Origin: Oidiodendron maius Zn
Taxonomy: Eukaryota > Ascomycota > Leotiomycetes > Myxotrichaceae
NCBI GenBank assembly: GCA_000827325.1
Contig: KN832880.1
Location: 1,416,112 to 1,480,111, forward strand
Reading direction: 5' to 3'
DNA length: 64,000 bases
Made by a program: the position numbers and the translations under genes. A model generated the notes under the pieces. That model had not been told where the DNA came from. It worked only from the letters and a program-made list of their open reading frames with translations, and made no database searches. Position 1 is the stretch's first letter; every line of letters begins with the position of its first letter. Of the stretch, positions 22,459 through 34,506 are shown one piece after another.

Positions 22459-24011
22459 CTACTCCCAGCTATAGCACTTATCTAAAAGTGGAACATTAAC
22501 GCTATAGATCTCCTCACTCCACCACTCTGTCGCAAAAGCCTTGATCCCGAAAGTAAAGTTGCTTTGCAACTCCAACCCCTCAGCACACGTGCCTGAAGAC
22601 GTCACATCTTCAACGCCGCTCAAATCAACACCCTCTGCAGCAGTCAAGATGAACGAGTTATCGAATCCAGGAGTTGCTGTGAGGCCAGTCGACAGATCAA
22701 TTAAGCCACCAAAGAAAAGGATGCTGATCTCGACGGTGAGGGCGGCTGTGGGGTTGAACTCAGCAGTAGCATTGCCAGAGATCTCTGCGGAGACTGTGTA
22801 GGTGGGTGTCCAGCCAGAGGTGCCTGTGTTGGATTCCTGAAGAAGATCCAAGTGGGCATTCCCATCTGCGAGTGCAATTCCCGCATTGGCCGTGATAGTC
22901 ACTGCCTCAGAAGCAGAGACCTCAGCGTCGACCGCGAAAGTAAGTTCGGGGCCAAGGGTGAGAATCCCAGGGATGGAGACCAGGGAGTATGTAAGATCAG
23001 ATGGAGAGTAGCTGAAGGTGGTGTTGTACGCAGATGTTATGTCCGCGCTCAGGGTCAGATCGGCGGCGAACTCAGCATCGACGTCGAAGTAGAGATGTTC
23101 AACCTTGAATGTAAGCCAATTGTATGAAAGGTAGCCGGAAAAAGTGACGTTGGAGTTGAAAGATGCAGCGTCAGCAGAGACGGTTAGGTAGGGTGAGTAA
23201 GAGAACAATGTCGTTTCCGAAGGGAGAGCAATGGCTGTGTTGAGAGTATAGCTGGGGTCGATGACAATGTCACGCTTGGCAAGGGAGGAACTTGGAATTG
23301 CACCGAGCGTGATCTCGGTTTGGGCTTATATAAACTTAGAGTGTATGCCGTAAAGAATGGCGAGGGACTTACCAGCAACGGATGAGATATTTGCCACTTG
23401 AGATTTAGCTGTGGCAACCAAGCTCACGTTACACCAGGTCAAGCTATTTACGAGGAACATTCCTCTTTCCAGCTCAACATCGCAATCGCCGAGATGGTTA
23501 GTTATTAAGACGAAGGTTCCTTCCGCGGACCAAGCGGCTTCGGTGGCCTCGAAGACCGACGAATCGTTGAACGTAACGGCGACGGAGTCAGCAGAGCATT
23601 GGACACTGGAGACGGAGGCAACTGCAAAGTAAGTTAGCATTGCTCAATACAGATCGAAGCAAAAAGCTCATGAGAAGCTCCAGATTTGGGTTTGGAGGTT
23701 CTCAACGGATTCGACTGGCCGGGTAGATTCCAGGTCATTGCATGGGAAGGAAAGGATTGCGCTGACTTACTATGCTCAAGCAGGACGGCCGGGTACTTCA
23801 TAGTGTGAGTGACATTAATGTTGGTATTTCCAACAGCAGTTGTATTAGGTGCATAGTGCAGTGAGATGTTGGACGATGGGTAGATGTGAGAAAGATCGTG
23901 TCTATCGGTGTTTGGCATAAGCGAGGGCGCGAATATGGTTGTCTTGTTCCTGCACTCGGCGCCGACGACAAGAGCTGCTACTGCAACAGCAAGGCTAAGG
24001 ACTGACTTCAT
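22459..24011 (-). CDS. secreted two-part beta-rich protein (possibly DUF7029/DUF7223)
   Basis: Predicted 451-aa secreted protein. On the minus strand exons are 24011-23771, 23621-23373 and 23324-22459, with introns of 149 and 48 bp, phases 1 and 1. It starts with a signal peptide (MKSVLSLAVAVAALVVGAEC). Two parts follow: an N-terminal region with repeated NxT sequons, and after a KRD-type basic site (SSSLAKRDIVIDPSYTL) a long Thr/Ser/Ala-rich beta region with aromatic-glycine turns (FSGYLSYNWLTFKVEHLYFD). It ends VPLLDKCYSWE. The architecture resembles fungal extracellular proteins annotated DUF7029 plus DUF7223, but that name is from memory and uncertain. The KR motif could be a Kex2 processing site. 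Function unknown; probably cell-surface or matrix. Confidence 0.75.
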
Positions 24012-24044
24012 GATGTGGGAATTAGGAATTATGAGTATGGGAGT

Positions 24045-24116
24045 AAAAGAGTGACTTCCAGGAAAAAGAGCGCCTCAAGGGAAAAGAGTGCCTCGATGAA
24101 AAGAGTGACTTGAGGA
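24045..24116. repeat. four imperfect AAAAGAGYG repeats upstream of secreted-protein gene
   Basis: Four copies of an AAAAGAGTG/CG-C-CT core recur at 17-20 bp spacing, starting 33 bp upstream of the start codon of the minus-strand gene. On that gene's strand they read as CACTCTTTT-like boxes. The regular spacing suggests a promoter element array or a small local duplication. Confidence 0.45.
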
Positions 24117-26109
24117 GTGGCCTACCAGAAGAAACTCCCTGGAGGGGGGTTGTCCGACCTAAGTAGTATTCCAAGGCTCTAGAAGAGCTGAGTGGAGTGA
24201 GACATCACATCCCGGCGATGCATGGCATATTATTTCAATGCCGTCTTATAACGTGGTGCCTACGAAGATGACTGCAGGAAGGCCGCGCGAAGACAATTCA
24301 GCCGCCCTGTCGAAGCTTGTGAATCCTCACAGCCCACTTCGGAGGGGCCGAGCGCGGCCGTTTTATTCGCCACAAGAGACCCCTTATCATCATATCCCCT
24401 GTCCATGTAGAACTCTGGGCTGTCCGATCTGTGGCAGAGCTTCGGCCTCCGGACTCGGCGATGGGTCCTATTTCTTAATCCAAAGGATCAATTCGAAGAA
24501 TAGATCTGAATGATGGCTTCTTATCGCTCCTGGAATCTCGACCTTTTCAGTGTCCGGCTCCGAGGGTTCATGAGATTTTAGCGACTCAAATCCCAGATCC
24601 GGCATTCAGCCCCCGAGTTTAAGATCGGAGATCAATCCCGAAAAAGGTATATCTCTGGCATTAAGATCTCGATACTCGGAAGCACTAGCTTAAATCGTCT
24701 AATCTCCTGTGGCAGAAGGTAGGAGCCTTGAAAATGCATTAAAGATTCGACATGGCGCGACCCGGAGCTTGCCTTTATTTCAGGGGGTGCAGTACGACTC
24801 TTCACTGGACGAAAAGCAGAGCACAAGCACTCGGCTGACGCAGGCTGAAAGTCGGGGCAGCCGCAAAACGTGCCCCTGTGATTCGAATTCGTCAGCTCTG
24901 TCAGCTTTCCTCTCCTATCAAAGAATCAGAATACGTATTTGAGCATTGCATGTGAATATTTTTGACCATGGCGAGGCGACAGGCACTGTATTGGTTGCTG
25001 GCACTGAGGTTAATTGTTTCGCGGGTACAGCCGTCTGACCCCGACCAGAAAGTTCCCTCACCTTGTTAGGCTTCGACGCCTGTCAGTATAGTTTCGCACT
25101 CGTTACTTCCCAATCACTGGTTCCATGCCCTCAAGGCAACACACTATCATGTCTGAATCGCCAGAGCCTGCTGCTCGCAGCTTCACCAGTTTCTACTATT
25201 TGCAGGAATTCAGCAAGTTAAAAGCGTTCCGCCCACTCTTGATATCAGGGACCATCCCATCGCGACATATCGCCATTCCAGTTCCATGACTCAACCACTA
25301 ATATTTCATTGATAAGGCTAATATAACGACAGCCGGTCTACATAGATCGTTTAGTATACAAACTAGACGGCCTTACTTCAAGAAAACTTAGATTTTTAGT
25401 AGAGGGGGGAGGGGTTCGTAAGGTCCGCCTATACATGGCTTGCGCCCAGGCAGGGAATCACCGGCGCAACACCAGCGATATCGCCCGAGGGTAACGCTGG
25501 GCTCAGCCACTACGGCCTATAACTTAAGCTCCAATTCAAAAACAGACTATTTCTTACAGGACCCTTAGAGGGGATACCTCTCCACTTATCTGACCTCTGC
25601 TCCCGTGATCTAGGACTTACCATAGCGTAGGCGTCGCACCAATGTATCCAACGCGTCTCACGTACCAACTTTTGCCTCATATCTAATGTTGCGACCTATT
25701 GGGCCGTGATATAATATGACTTATAGGCATACAAAAGCAACCCCGTTAGACCAGGTTCGTGGTATATTTAGCGTGGTGTGACTTAATATCTCTAAATATA
25801 TAGCAGTGCTCGAGGAGATCCATTGTAGGGTGTTTCCTAGCGAATGTGATAGACAACGGTAAACATGGCTGTTGCAGCACGTGGTTTGACTTCGCGATAT
25901 AGGAAGCGGAACTGTTGTCAGCGCGACGAAAAATGTCGCTCCATCGGTGCGGGTTCGCTCCGACAAGCGCGACACATACACATTGGCCGATTCTACCATG
26001 GAGAGCTGTGTGCCCGACAATATATACCGTTTCAAGTTTCATGGACGATGTCAAAATGAAATAAACGGTTCTTCTTCCTCCCATTCACCGTCCCCATCTG
26101 CTGCTCAAT
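24117..26109. other. long intergenic region, no gene seen
   Basis: About 2 kb between divergently transcribed genes. Open frames are short and unlike known families. The right end, near 25740-26060, has several overlapping frames on both strands without splice partners. Likely two promoters plus filler. Confidence 0.4.
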
Positions 26110-28241
26110 ATGACTTCGGAGTCGCTAAGCGTTCGGGTCGTCGATGCTTTAACCCAAGTTAACTCACGAGCAGCGTGCAACGCAGAGACATTATGCCATA
26201 TTATAACTCCTGTTGGCATGCTTGGGTATGGCTTCGATGAGAGTTTAACCAAGCAAGCGCTTGGTAGTCTCAAGGAGAGCCCGGCCCCTACCGCGTTGGT
26301 TCTCGACTCTGGGTCAACCGATGGAGGGCCTCTGAAACTTGCAACGGGCTCGATGACCGCTCCCCGATCTGCCTATGAGCGAGACTTTGCCAAGCTTCTC
26401 TCCTTGAGCCACGAATTTCACGTCCCGGTCATTATATCCTCGGCAGGTGGAGATGGGTCCGACGCCCACGTCGATGAGTTTCTCGACATTATCGAAGAAA
26501 TCGTTCGTGATGTGAGAAACAAGTACGCCCTCCTCTCACAGTATGATTCTGTTCCCTAATTTGTCACAGACCGTACAAGTTCAAAGTATTGGCGATATAC
26601 AGTAGTGTACCCAAGGCTAAAGTCCTCGAGCATCTTGCTGCTGGCGAGGTGGAAGGCTGCGGGTCTTCTGTGCCTCCTCTCACTAGCGCTGATGTTGAAA
26701 GGGCCGGCCCTATCGTCGCTCAGATGGGCCATGAACCATTTCTTGATGCCATGATCGCTCAGCCGGACTTCGACATTATCATTGGAGGTCGTGCATATGA
26801 CCCTAGCCCCTACATTGCATACTGTGCATATCAGGCGCGACAAGGCTTTTCCTTGCCTCTAAAGGCTTTGTCGACACAACAGCTAGGCGGCTTTGCATTT
26901 ATGGGGAAAATCATGGAATGTGGAGCGCTCTGTAGCACGCCAAAATCCTCTTCTGCGATGGCTAAAATATATCTGGATGGAACATTTGATATTGTACCCT
27001 TGAGCATGGGGTCAATTTGTACTCCCACTTCTGTGGCAGCACATACAATGTACGAGAAAACTCGACCAGATATCCTTCCTGGTCCCGGAGGAAAGCTTGA
27101 TCTCAATAGCTCACAATATGAGCAGTTACCGGATAACCGTTCGGTGAGAGTTCGCGGAGCAAAATATATCTCGGCTCGAGAGCTAAATCTGCCGTATACC
27201 GTGAAACTTGAAGGGGCGAAGACGGTTGGTTATAGAACGCTTATTATGGGCGGCATTCGGGACCCAATTTTGATCGGCCAAATCGACAGCTTTCTAACCA
27301 GGGTCAAGGAATTCGTCAAGCAGCAGCACAGCAGCTTAACTGAGGAGTGGGAAGTAGACTTTCATGTATATGGTGCAAATGGTATAATGGGCGCTCATGA
27401 GCCAGGAGAGTCATCTTATAGGCCCCGAGAAATCTTCCTAGTCGGTGAAGCATTGGCGTCGAGCCAGAAACTTGCAACAAGTATTGCAAGTTCTGCACGG
27501 ATAGCTTGTGTTCACGGGCCGTATCCGGGGCAGCGAGGCACAAGCGGAAATTTCGCTATGGGCCAGGGCGGGAAGTTGGAGATAGAAATGGGACCCTGTG
27601 CGGAGTTTTGCATCTATCACCTCATCCCTTTGAAACCAGGAGAGGAAGGCGCGAGTCCCATTTTAGACGGACACGATCAAGATCCTGCTGGTACGAAAGG
27701 AGTGGCCCCGCTGTTTTCCTGGAAAGTGGTTGAGTTTGGAAGCATGGAGCCCTGGGCCACTGAGTCCCGCCTGCCTGAAGCTACAGCTTCATCTTCTCGA
27801 CGTGAAATGAGGCCGCTACCGACCGCACATGTCGGCCTCAATCTCTCCAATCCTTCCAAACTGCAAGAAATAGCACCTGTGATCAGGTCCAAGAACTCTG
27901 GGCCGTATGAAATCACTCTCGACGTTCTCTTCTCAGACGAAACTATTTATTCCTTGGTAAAGTCATCCAACCTCCTGACTTCAGCGACCATTGCTCGGTT
28001 ATATCATCTAAAAGATGACGAGGTCATTTACTGTGGCTTCTATGATCAGGCAAAGGCGTTCAAGGCCACAATTCTGAGAAAGAGGAAGGGCCAGGTGAGG
28101 CCGAGCGGCGGGTTTATGGAGACGGATGTCCACGGGAGTCAGCAATATGCGGGACTGCTCGAGTTAGAGCTTAGTGGGGATATTAGAACTAGTATTAGGA
28201 AGATATTTTCTAGCAATAGGGAGCGGGAAAGCACCCTATAA
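26110..28241 (+). CDS. AtuA-family (DUF1446) acyclic terpene utilisation-like protein
   Basis: Predicted 694-aa cytosolic protein. Exons 26110-26522 and 26570-28241 are joined by a 47-bp phase-2 intron, restoring RDVRNKPYKFKVLAIYSSVPK. Landmarks of the DUF1446/AtuA family are an N-terminal Gly-rich segment with LVLDSGSTDGGPLKLA and VIISSAGGDGSDAHV, then PDFDIIIGGRAYDPSPYIAY, LGGFAFMGKIMECGALCSTPKSS, VPLSMGSICTPTSVAAHTMYEKTRPD and DFHVYGANGIMG. In bacteria AtuA is needed for citronellol/geraniol catabolism; fungal members have unproven substrates. The C-terminal part (about residues 560-690) continues without a separate recognised domain. No other terpene-degradation gene is adjacent, so a catabolic role is only family-based. 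Confidence 0.85.
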
Positions 28242-28329
28242 TGCTTATGAAGGGAGAATACATTGGTTGCGGCCCTCCATAAAGCCCACCTGAGGCCCGG
28301 CGAGAAATCATTTAAATACTTGGTCTCAA

Positions 28330-28640
28330 TAGCTATTTAATTCTGTCAAACATTCTGTCTAGTCCATAAGTTCCTATAGATTAATACTTTATAGCTAGTC
28401 TTTATATTTATATCTTTAGTAAGAATATAGTTTTAAGATATTACTAGTAGTATATTAAGCTTAAATATATATACTTAAAGTACTAGTATTAAGTTAAAGC
28501 TTTCTAGTATAATATAAAATATAATACTTCCTTAGCCTTCTAATAAGATAGTACTCTTATAGATATATTTATCTTAGTAGGTTTCAAGTCTCTTTATATA
28601 CTATTACCTTAAATAGAATCTAACTGAAGGATAGTCAATA
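28330..28640. other. AT-rich island (RIP-like)
   Basis: About 300 bp of extreme A+T rich sequence dominated by TA dinucleotides, between the AtuA-like stop and the 3' end of the beta-helix gene. No frame survives. The composition matches repeat DNA converted by C-to-T mutation, although no parent repeat is identified. Confidence 0.6.
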
Positions 28641-28646
28641 GCATAA

Positions 28647-30727
28647 TTATAGCGGCGTCACAAATATATCATCAATAATCAACTCCGAGTTTCCAGCGGA
28701 GAATTTTGCACCAGACAGAGAACCATGTGCTGTCCTCATTGGCAATGGCAGCCCATCAACCGTAGCTGTTATACCGCTGGCCAGAACAGCAACTTCGAGA
28801 ATCTGCCACTCGCCAATGCGGAAGGGGAGTTGGGCAGAAATGAGAATGTCTGCAGTCTCGTTGGAGTCACCGATCTGGAGTGACGGAAAGCCACTAGAGA
28901 CGGACGAGGCAACCCAGAATCGTGTGTTGAAGCGGAAGGGTGCAGAAGTTGTAATACCTCTGGAGAACACAGCTCCAGCGGCGAGTTGGGTCGAGTAACC
29001 GAGATCACCAGCAGGGTCAGCGATGAGAGAGACCGAGCCTTGTGATGACCAGCCAGTCGTAGTTAGGTCATCAAAGTGGCTAATCCAAGTCGGAATCTTG
29101 GTCCCAGATCCGGCATAGAATCCAAGATTGTGATAAATAGAGGTTGGTAGAGAGAAGAAGTCCTTATCTGCATCGCCCGCGACAGCGATGGCGGATCCGA
29201 GTGCTGGAGATCCGTTGAGTAGGAGATATGCTTTAGGATCTCTTAATGCCGGTGCTGCGAGCCCAGCAGGAGAAGTGGTCGTGTTTATACCGGCGGCGAA
29301 GGGGTTGATAGGGCCTTGGAAAATATTGTTCGTCACTATAAATGCACTATTGTTCAGATTCCATGTAGCTACGCCTGCACCCTCTTTCCGAATAATATTA
29401 TCAGCAAATAGGACATCCAGACTAGCTGTCGTATCCTCTGTGACGATGACAGGAGATATGCCATCCCCGATCTGGATAATATTCTTGTAAAACTTGCCGC
29501 CCACGAGCTGACCGTCACAAATCTCGATGATTCTGGTGCGATCATTGACGGAGAGATTGTAACGGATGGTGAAATTTTGCGTGGGCTTATCATATGGGCA
29601 AAGCAAGAAGAAACCACCGTCATTGTCATGGGAGACATTGTACTCGAAGACAGTGCCAGAACTGGAATGATCCACATCATATGACATGCCTGGATGATCA
29701 AGTTAGCAAACGAGCCACACTCTCTTGGCTGAATTGTTAGAGAAGTGTGCTCTCCTACCGTCTGAGATTGAGTTGCCCCCAGAGACAGTGTTGTACTGGA
29801 ACAATGTTCCATCACTGTTTGCCGTCCATAAACCCGCATTTGGAGACTTTGATCTCCGGTTAAAACCGACGACGACGTTATTGTGTACATGTGCATTTTC
29901 ATGGCCATGGACTACAATACCATCTCCTGCAATATCGTAGAGCCGGTTTCTTTGCACGACGAGCCCGGTCGAGGCATACCACGGCTGGAAACACAGTGAA
30001 TACCAGAATGCAGCTAGTGCTTCTCTCCTGCACCAGTTTGACCAAGTATAGAAACCCTGACGATCGACTGTTTAAAGGTCAGCTTATTATTAATGGCAGT
30101 CTGCTGGTAAAGACACTCACCGGAGTGGATCTCGTTGTCCTGGACTAGGATATTCGTGAAAAATGTTGCAGTGGTGTTTCCTTGAGCCTCGAAGACAATC
30201 CCACCGGATGCGTTCGCATACTTTCCAGTTCCGATTCCAGTCGTGGTTGTTGATGGCATCCATCCTCTGACATCGTGGATGTACAGGTTCTGCAGGACGA
30301 CATTCTTGACTTCTCCCGTATCCAGAGCGTACACATAGACTCCTCGTCTAGGTGTCGTGTTATCTCCCGGATTGGTGATGTTTAGGTCTTGCACCACGAC
30401 ATTGGAAGCACCCTTGAGGAGAACGGCATTGAGCTGGTCTCCAGGTCCCACATTTGGCTTGGGCGCCCAGCCATCGCCATACGCTCCAATGGTGATAGGG
30501 GATCCGTCTCCACCACTCTGGGTAAGAACAAGAGGTCCGGAAAAAGTTGACCCTCGCTTCAAGAGGAGGTTGTCGCCTGGAGCGAGGCTCAAGCCATTAA
30601 TGGCTACGAGGGTGTTAAAAGGCGTGGAAGAAGACCCGTTGCCGTTGCCGGGCTGGGACCCGTCAAAGTAATAGTCCCGGGCCAAGCATGCTTTTGCAGC
30701 CACGAGAGCTAATAGAACGAGCTTCAT
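28647..30727 (-). CDS. secreted right-handed beta-helix (pectin-lyase-fold) protein
   Basis: Predicted 652-aa secreted protein. Minus-strand exons are 30727-30121, 30067-29759 and 29689-28647, with introns of 53 and 69 bp, all phase 1. It starts MKLVLLALVAAKACLARDYYFDG, a signal peptide followed by a typical opening strand of the parallel beta-helix. The middle shows coil repeats rich in Asn and Gly: NVVLQNLYIHDVRGW, NILVQDNEIHSG, GVDRQGFYTWSNW, LVVQRNRLYDIAGDGIVVHG and MSYDVDHSSSGTVFEYNVSHDNDGGFF. The last 200 or so residues form a separate beta-rich region (WISHFDDLTTTGWSSQG onward), like a laminin-G/jelly-roll carbohydrate-binding module. Likely a polysaccharide-active enzyme or binder. 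Catalytic residues were not assigned. A start 15 codons upstream is possible but would mask the signal peptide. Confidence 0.83.
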
Positions 30728-31624
30728 ATTGATTTGACAAGTAGGAATCCGTACAGCACCTCTCTCGTACAAACGTTTGGAAGTAGCCGGCGGTCCCCTT
30801 ATTTATGTCCGTCCCAAATACAACCATTCAGCCGCTATGGGGTGTCTCTCCCACTGAATGTGGTTTGGATTGGCCGTTGTTTGCACAAGCGAGGCTCCGG
30901 TAGCCCCAAGGCCGGGCATATACGCTGTACTTTCGTGCGTAGCGCAAGTCTGGCACGATAAGAGATATACACGACAGAATGAAGCTATAGAGACGAAGAG
31001 ATCTGATATTCGGATCTCGCTCCGAAGGACGCAAGCGATCGCTACCTCAGACCATAGCAAAGGGGAACGCCACGACATTCGCAATAATCTCATGCCTTTG
31101 CGTCTTCTGTCCCTGCCATGAGGTTATCAATACTAGCCGAGGTGATCAGGAGCAGAGTGGATACCGTTCCACATCTTGTGGCTCTTCACTGGTTACCAGG
31201 GTTGTGGAGAGTGGAGAGAAAAGCCGGAGTGACTTGCCAAGTCCTTAACTCCACACTAACTATCCTGATGTTCCGTGCCTGCAGTAACGTGTCAGTGTTA
31301 TTATTGTTGCAGTGCTTAGACCAGTACCGGCTAAGATGTTCTAAGAGTGTTCTGGCTAGCGAAATTGCTGTCTTTTCGATGGGTAATATTGATCAGTCCA
31401 ACGAGCTGCACTCTTTCACCGTCGAAATGCCACGCGGCTACAAGATGCGATTCTGCCGAGTACGCTGTCGTCATGTACTGTACGTATTTAGAATGTAACC
31501 TTACAACATTGATGTGTGACTGCTCTGGTTCTTGGTGGTGCAACGCATTGTTATGAACTAAAGTATACTATGTGAAAAACATTGAACTCTCTAGAAATAT
31601 AACAATAACCCGTAGCGTATAGAG
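30728..31624. other. intergenic region, no gene seen
   Basis: About 900 bp between the beta-helix start (minus) and the sugar transporter 3' end (minus). Open frames such as 31118-31498 have no family resemblance. It contains the promoter of the beta-helix gene. Confidence 0.4.
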
Positions 31625-33753
31625 TTACGGCTCCTCCAGCTCATCCATGGCCTTGACAATGGTTTCATCTCCACTGCTTTCCAAGGCCCTTTTTGCCTCT
31701 TCGATCTCAACATCCAATCTACTCGGCTTCTCCTTGACACGGAAAGCCCAGATGCTCTCGTTGTTGAAGATATCGTCCATTTCTTCCAACGATTTTCCGC
31801 GAGTCTCTTGGAAGAGTAAAAATACATGGATCAGGGCACAAAGGCAGAATGTGCCGAATATACAATACAACTGTCCTCAGGTTAGTTTCACCTCTCAAAA
31901 TATAATCTCCGCCACATACCCTCCATTGGATGTGCTGGAAACCGGGCAACGTGAAGAAGGTAAGCGAGAAATTTGCCAGCCAGTTAAATAGAGTGGCCAG
32001 TGAGATTGTTTTACTGCGGATATAGAGAGGTACGATTTCTGTGGGGTAAATCCTGATGAGACCAAAAGTTAGTTGCAGCAACGGTGACAGTAGGAGAGGA
32101 GGGAGAAGGTCAAACATACCAGCCCACGGGTCTGTGGCACACTTTGTTAGCAATCTGAACAGGAGCGTAAAATGGGTTTCTGTCACTTACCCCCAGGTGG
32201 GTGAATACGATGCGATGAAGAGATAAGAGCAAGCAATAATAGCTTTAGAGGCAGGTGGATAATCGACAACCCATGTGATCGACGAAACCCCATTTAATCC
32301 TCCTGGGACGGCATGCCCATTCGTGGCCATGATACCAGCCTGAGCAAACAAAAAGACCGCCATGAGGAAAGATCCCGACATCATGAGGTGTCTGCGGGGC
32401 CACCTATCCATCCATAATAGGGCAGGAAGGGTCATCACAACGTTGATAACATACTGAATAGAGGCAGAAAGGAGAGCATCATTGCCGCTATATCCAGCGG
32501 CCTCGAACAAGTCGACTATGAAATAGAGAATCGCGTTTGTGCCTAAGGTTCGAAATGTTAGTGATACAGTCGACTACTACTAATCCAACCTATTTGAGGT
32601 TATGGAGATGGAGGAGGAAATGCGACAGGAAGTAGTAGCGCCAAAAATATTAGTACCTGAATATTGCGACCACAAGTGGGTAAAGATAGCGCAGTGAACG
32701 CGGATGATGTTTCGCGGTTTTAGCAGTTCCAGCCAAGAGGTACTACCGTAATCTCGTTCTAAGCTGTACTTTCAATCAAATTAGCATACAGGGAAGACAG
32801 GCAGTAAATACATGGTGTTGGCTGTTGGGAGTGGTACTTACGCGATCTGTTCTCTAATCTCACGAGTCTCAGCAATGACGAGGGGGTCTTGTTTATTACC
32901 ATGCGCATGGACACTTGCAAGAACCTCTGTAGCCTCATCCCAACGATCTTTTGCTGCAAGCCATCTAGGAGAGCGAGGGATAAAAGGTAGACAGCAAAGT
33001 AAGACGATAGCAGGAATCATCTGCAGACCCCACGGCAGACGGAAAGATGCTGTCCCGTGCAAGAATGATGTGCCATATGTAACATAGTACATGATCAAAA
33101 TCTATGCATCAGTTAGCCACCTGGACAGAGATATCTTAGAGGCAAGCAGTGCCATATTAAACATACTCCCCAGGTAATCATCCACTGTTGGATCGAAATA
33201 AGTCGACCACGAAGACGAGGAAGACTGAGCTCAGCAATGAGGACAGGACTAAAGAAATATCAGCAACATAAATCTTCCTGACACCTATTAGACATAATGA
33301 GTGACTTACCCCTGACTGGTAAGGATGCCAACAGCAAAACCGTTGATAATTCGGGAGACAATCAACATGGCGGTGTTTTGGACGGCACACATGAGTGTGG
33401 AGCCAACGAGCCATAAAAGGCAAGCAATAAACATAGAGTCACGACGTCCAAATCTGTCACCACTCCATGAGGCAAACAGACATCCAAAAAGTGAGCCGCC
33501 GGCCATACTTGCAGTGATTCCACCTTGCTTCACCGAGTTTGGGCTGTTGAAGTACTTTTTGTACTGGAGCCACCGGGTCAGCTCCACGAACAGCCAAAGA
33601 GACAAACTGGAGTCAAAATCCGAAGATATTACAAACCTGCCTAGTTCCGATAATCGCAGATAAACTTGAGACATCAAAGCCCTGAATGAGACCGCCGATG
33701 GTTGCAAGACCAGTGATCATATAGAGGTTGGTTATCTGGGGTAACTTGGCCAT
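31625..33753 (-). CDS. MFS sugar transporter
   Basis: Predicted 520-aa sugar porter. Nine exons on the minus strand: 33753-33637, 33563-33310, 33248-33167, 33101-32842, 32763-32657, 32542-32191, 32131-32120, 32052-31920, 31870-31625. The seventh is a 12-nt micro-exon (codes for PVGW with split codons); without it the GPVGWIYPTEI motif is lost. Sugar-porter signatures are GGLIQGFDVSSLSAI, GDRFGRRDS, PRSPRWLAAKDRWDEA, DRWPRRHLM, IYPTEIVPLYIRSK and FQETRGKSLEEMDD. The N-terminus is short (MAKLPQITN). Substrate cannot be named; nearby sulfatase and regulator suggest a sugar released from a sulfated compound. The upstream side carries a 462-bp TIR element. Confidence 0.9.
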
Positions 33754-33941
33754 GATTGCGGTGCAGAGATAACAGGGGGAACTTTGCTCTTCTTTCTCCT
33801 CTCGGTCTCTTTCCCCTCGCTCCTGCGGGGGAGCTCTTGCTGTCTTAAAGCATCGCCTTTTCCCTCGAGTTGTCCATGTTCTTTACCCACGAGTCGTAAG
33901 TTTGCGCGATCAGCCGCCGCCGAGCTTATAAGCGACATCCG

Positions 33942-34403
33942 GAGTGTCCACCAGGGGGTGTCAGAATTACTGCCCCACCCCCTAAAATCAACCAAAATCA
34001 CACCAAAAATCGCTACTTTATACAAATTATAATAATTTTTCTACAAATTAATTTTTCTTAATACTAAAGATACAATTAAAGACAGATTAGAAAAATATTT
34101 ATATTAATTTGGAATTATAGTAAACCCTTAGTAATAAGTTTTATTTTATAATATATTATTTTAGTAGGGGTTTTAATAGTAAAACCAACATTTTTAATAT
34201 TTATCTCAGATCTTTAAGTTATATAAAAAATATTATTTGACCAGTCTACTTTTTAAATATATACAAATCTATATATAAGTTATTAGATAGCCTTATAGTA
34301 TTAATTTGTAAAGTTATAGAGTCGTAAAGTAGGTGATTTTTGGTGAGATTTTGGTTAATTTTGGGGGGTGGGGCGGTAATTATGTCAGCCCCTGGTGGTC
34401 GAA
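33942..34403. mobile_element. 462-bp non-autonomous TIR element (MITE, hAT-like?)
   Basis: Long imperfect terminal inverted repeats of about 75 bp bound an AT-rich core without coding capacity. The left arm includes CCACCAGGGG, then GCCCCACCCCC and ACCAAAAATC; the right arm carries the same blocks in reverse complement. ACATCCG stands directly outside on both sides (33935-33941 and 34404-34410), a probable 7-bp target duplication, extendable to 8 bp with one mismatch, the hAT length. The core (34030-34320) is TA-rich, as after RIP. It sits in the 750-bp intergenic region between the divergent sugar transporter and double-zinc-cluster regulator, so it may affect their promoters. Confidence 0.8.
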
Positions 34404-34506
34404 ACATCCGACGTTCCCGATCAAGGACATACAAGCGACTTCCGGAAACATATCGAGAATGAACTGATTTGAATCACTTTTGGCTCTTGCGAATACAGGG
34501 GAGAGA

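Noticed and set aside
22541-23127. Plus-strand frames opposite the secreted-protein gene
   Set aside because: Antisense shadows of a long, clearly coding minus-strand exon.
29960-30067. Extra intron in the beta-helix gene around GTGCAGGAGAG
   Set aside because: No donor/acceptor pair keeps phase, and the unspliced reading TWSNWCRREALAAFWYSL fits the family.
31118-31498. 126-codon plus-strand frame upstream of the beta-helix gene
   Set aside because: No domain, no conserved pattern, mixed composition; overlaps an equally long antisense frame.
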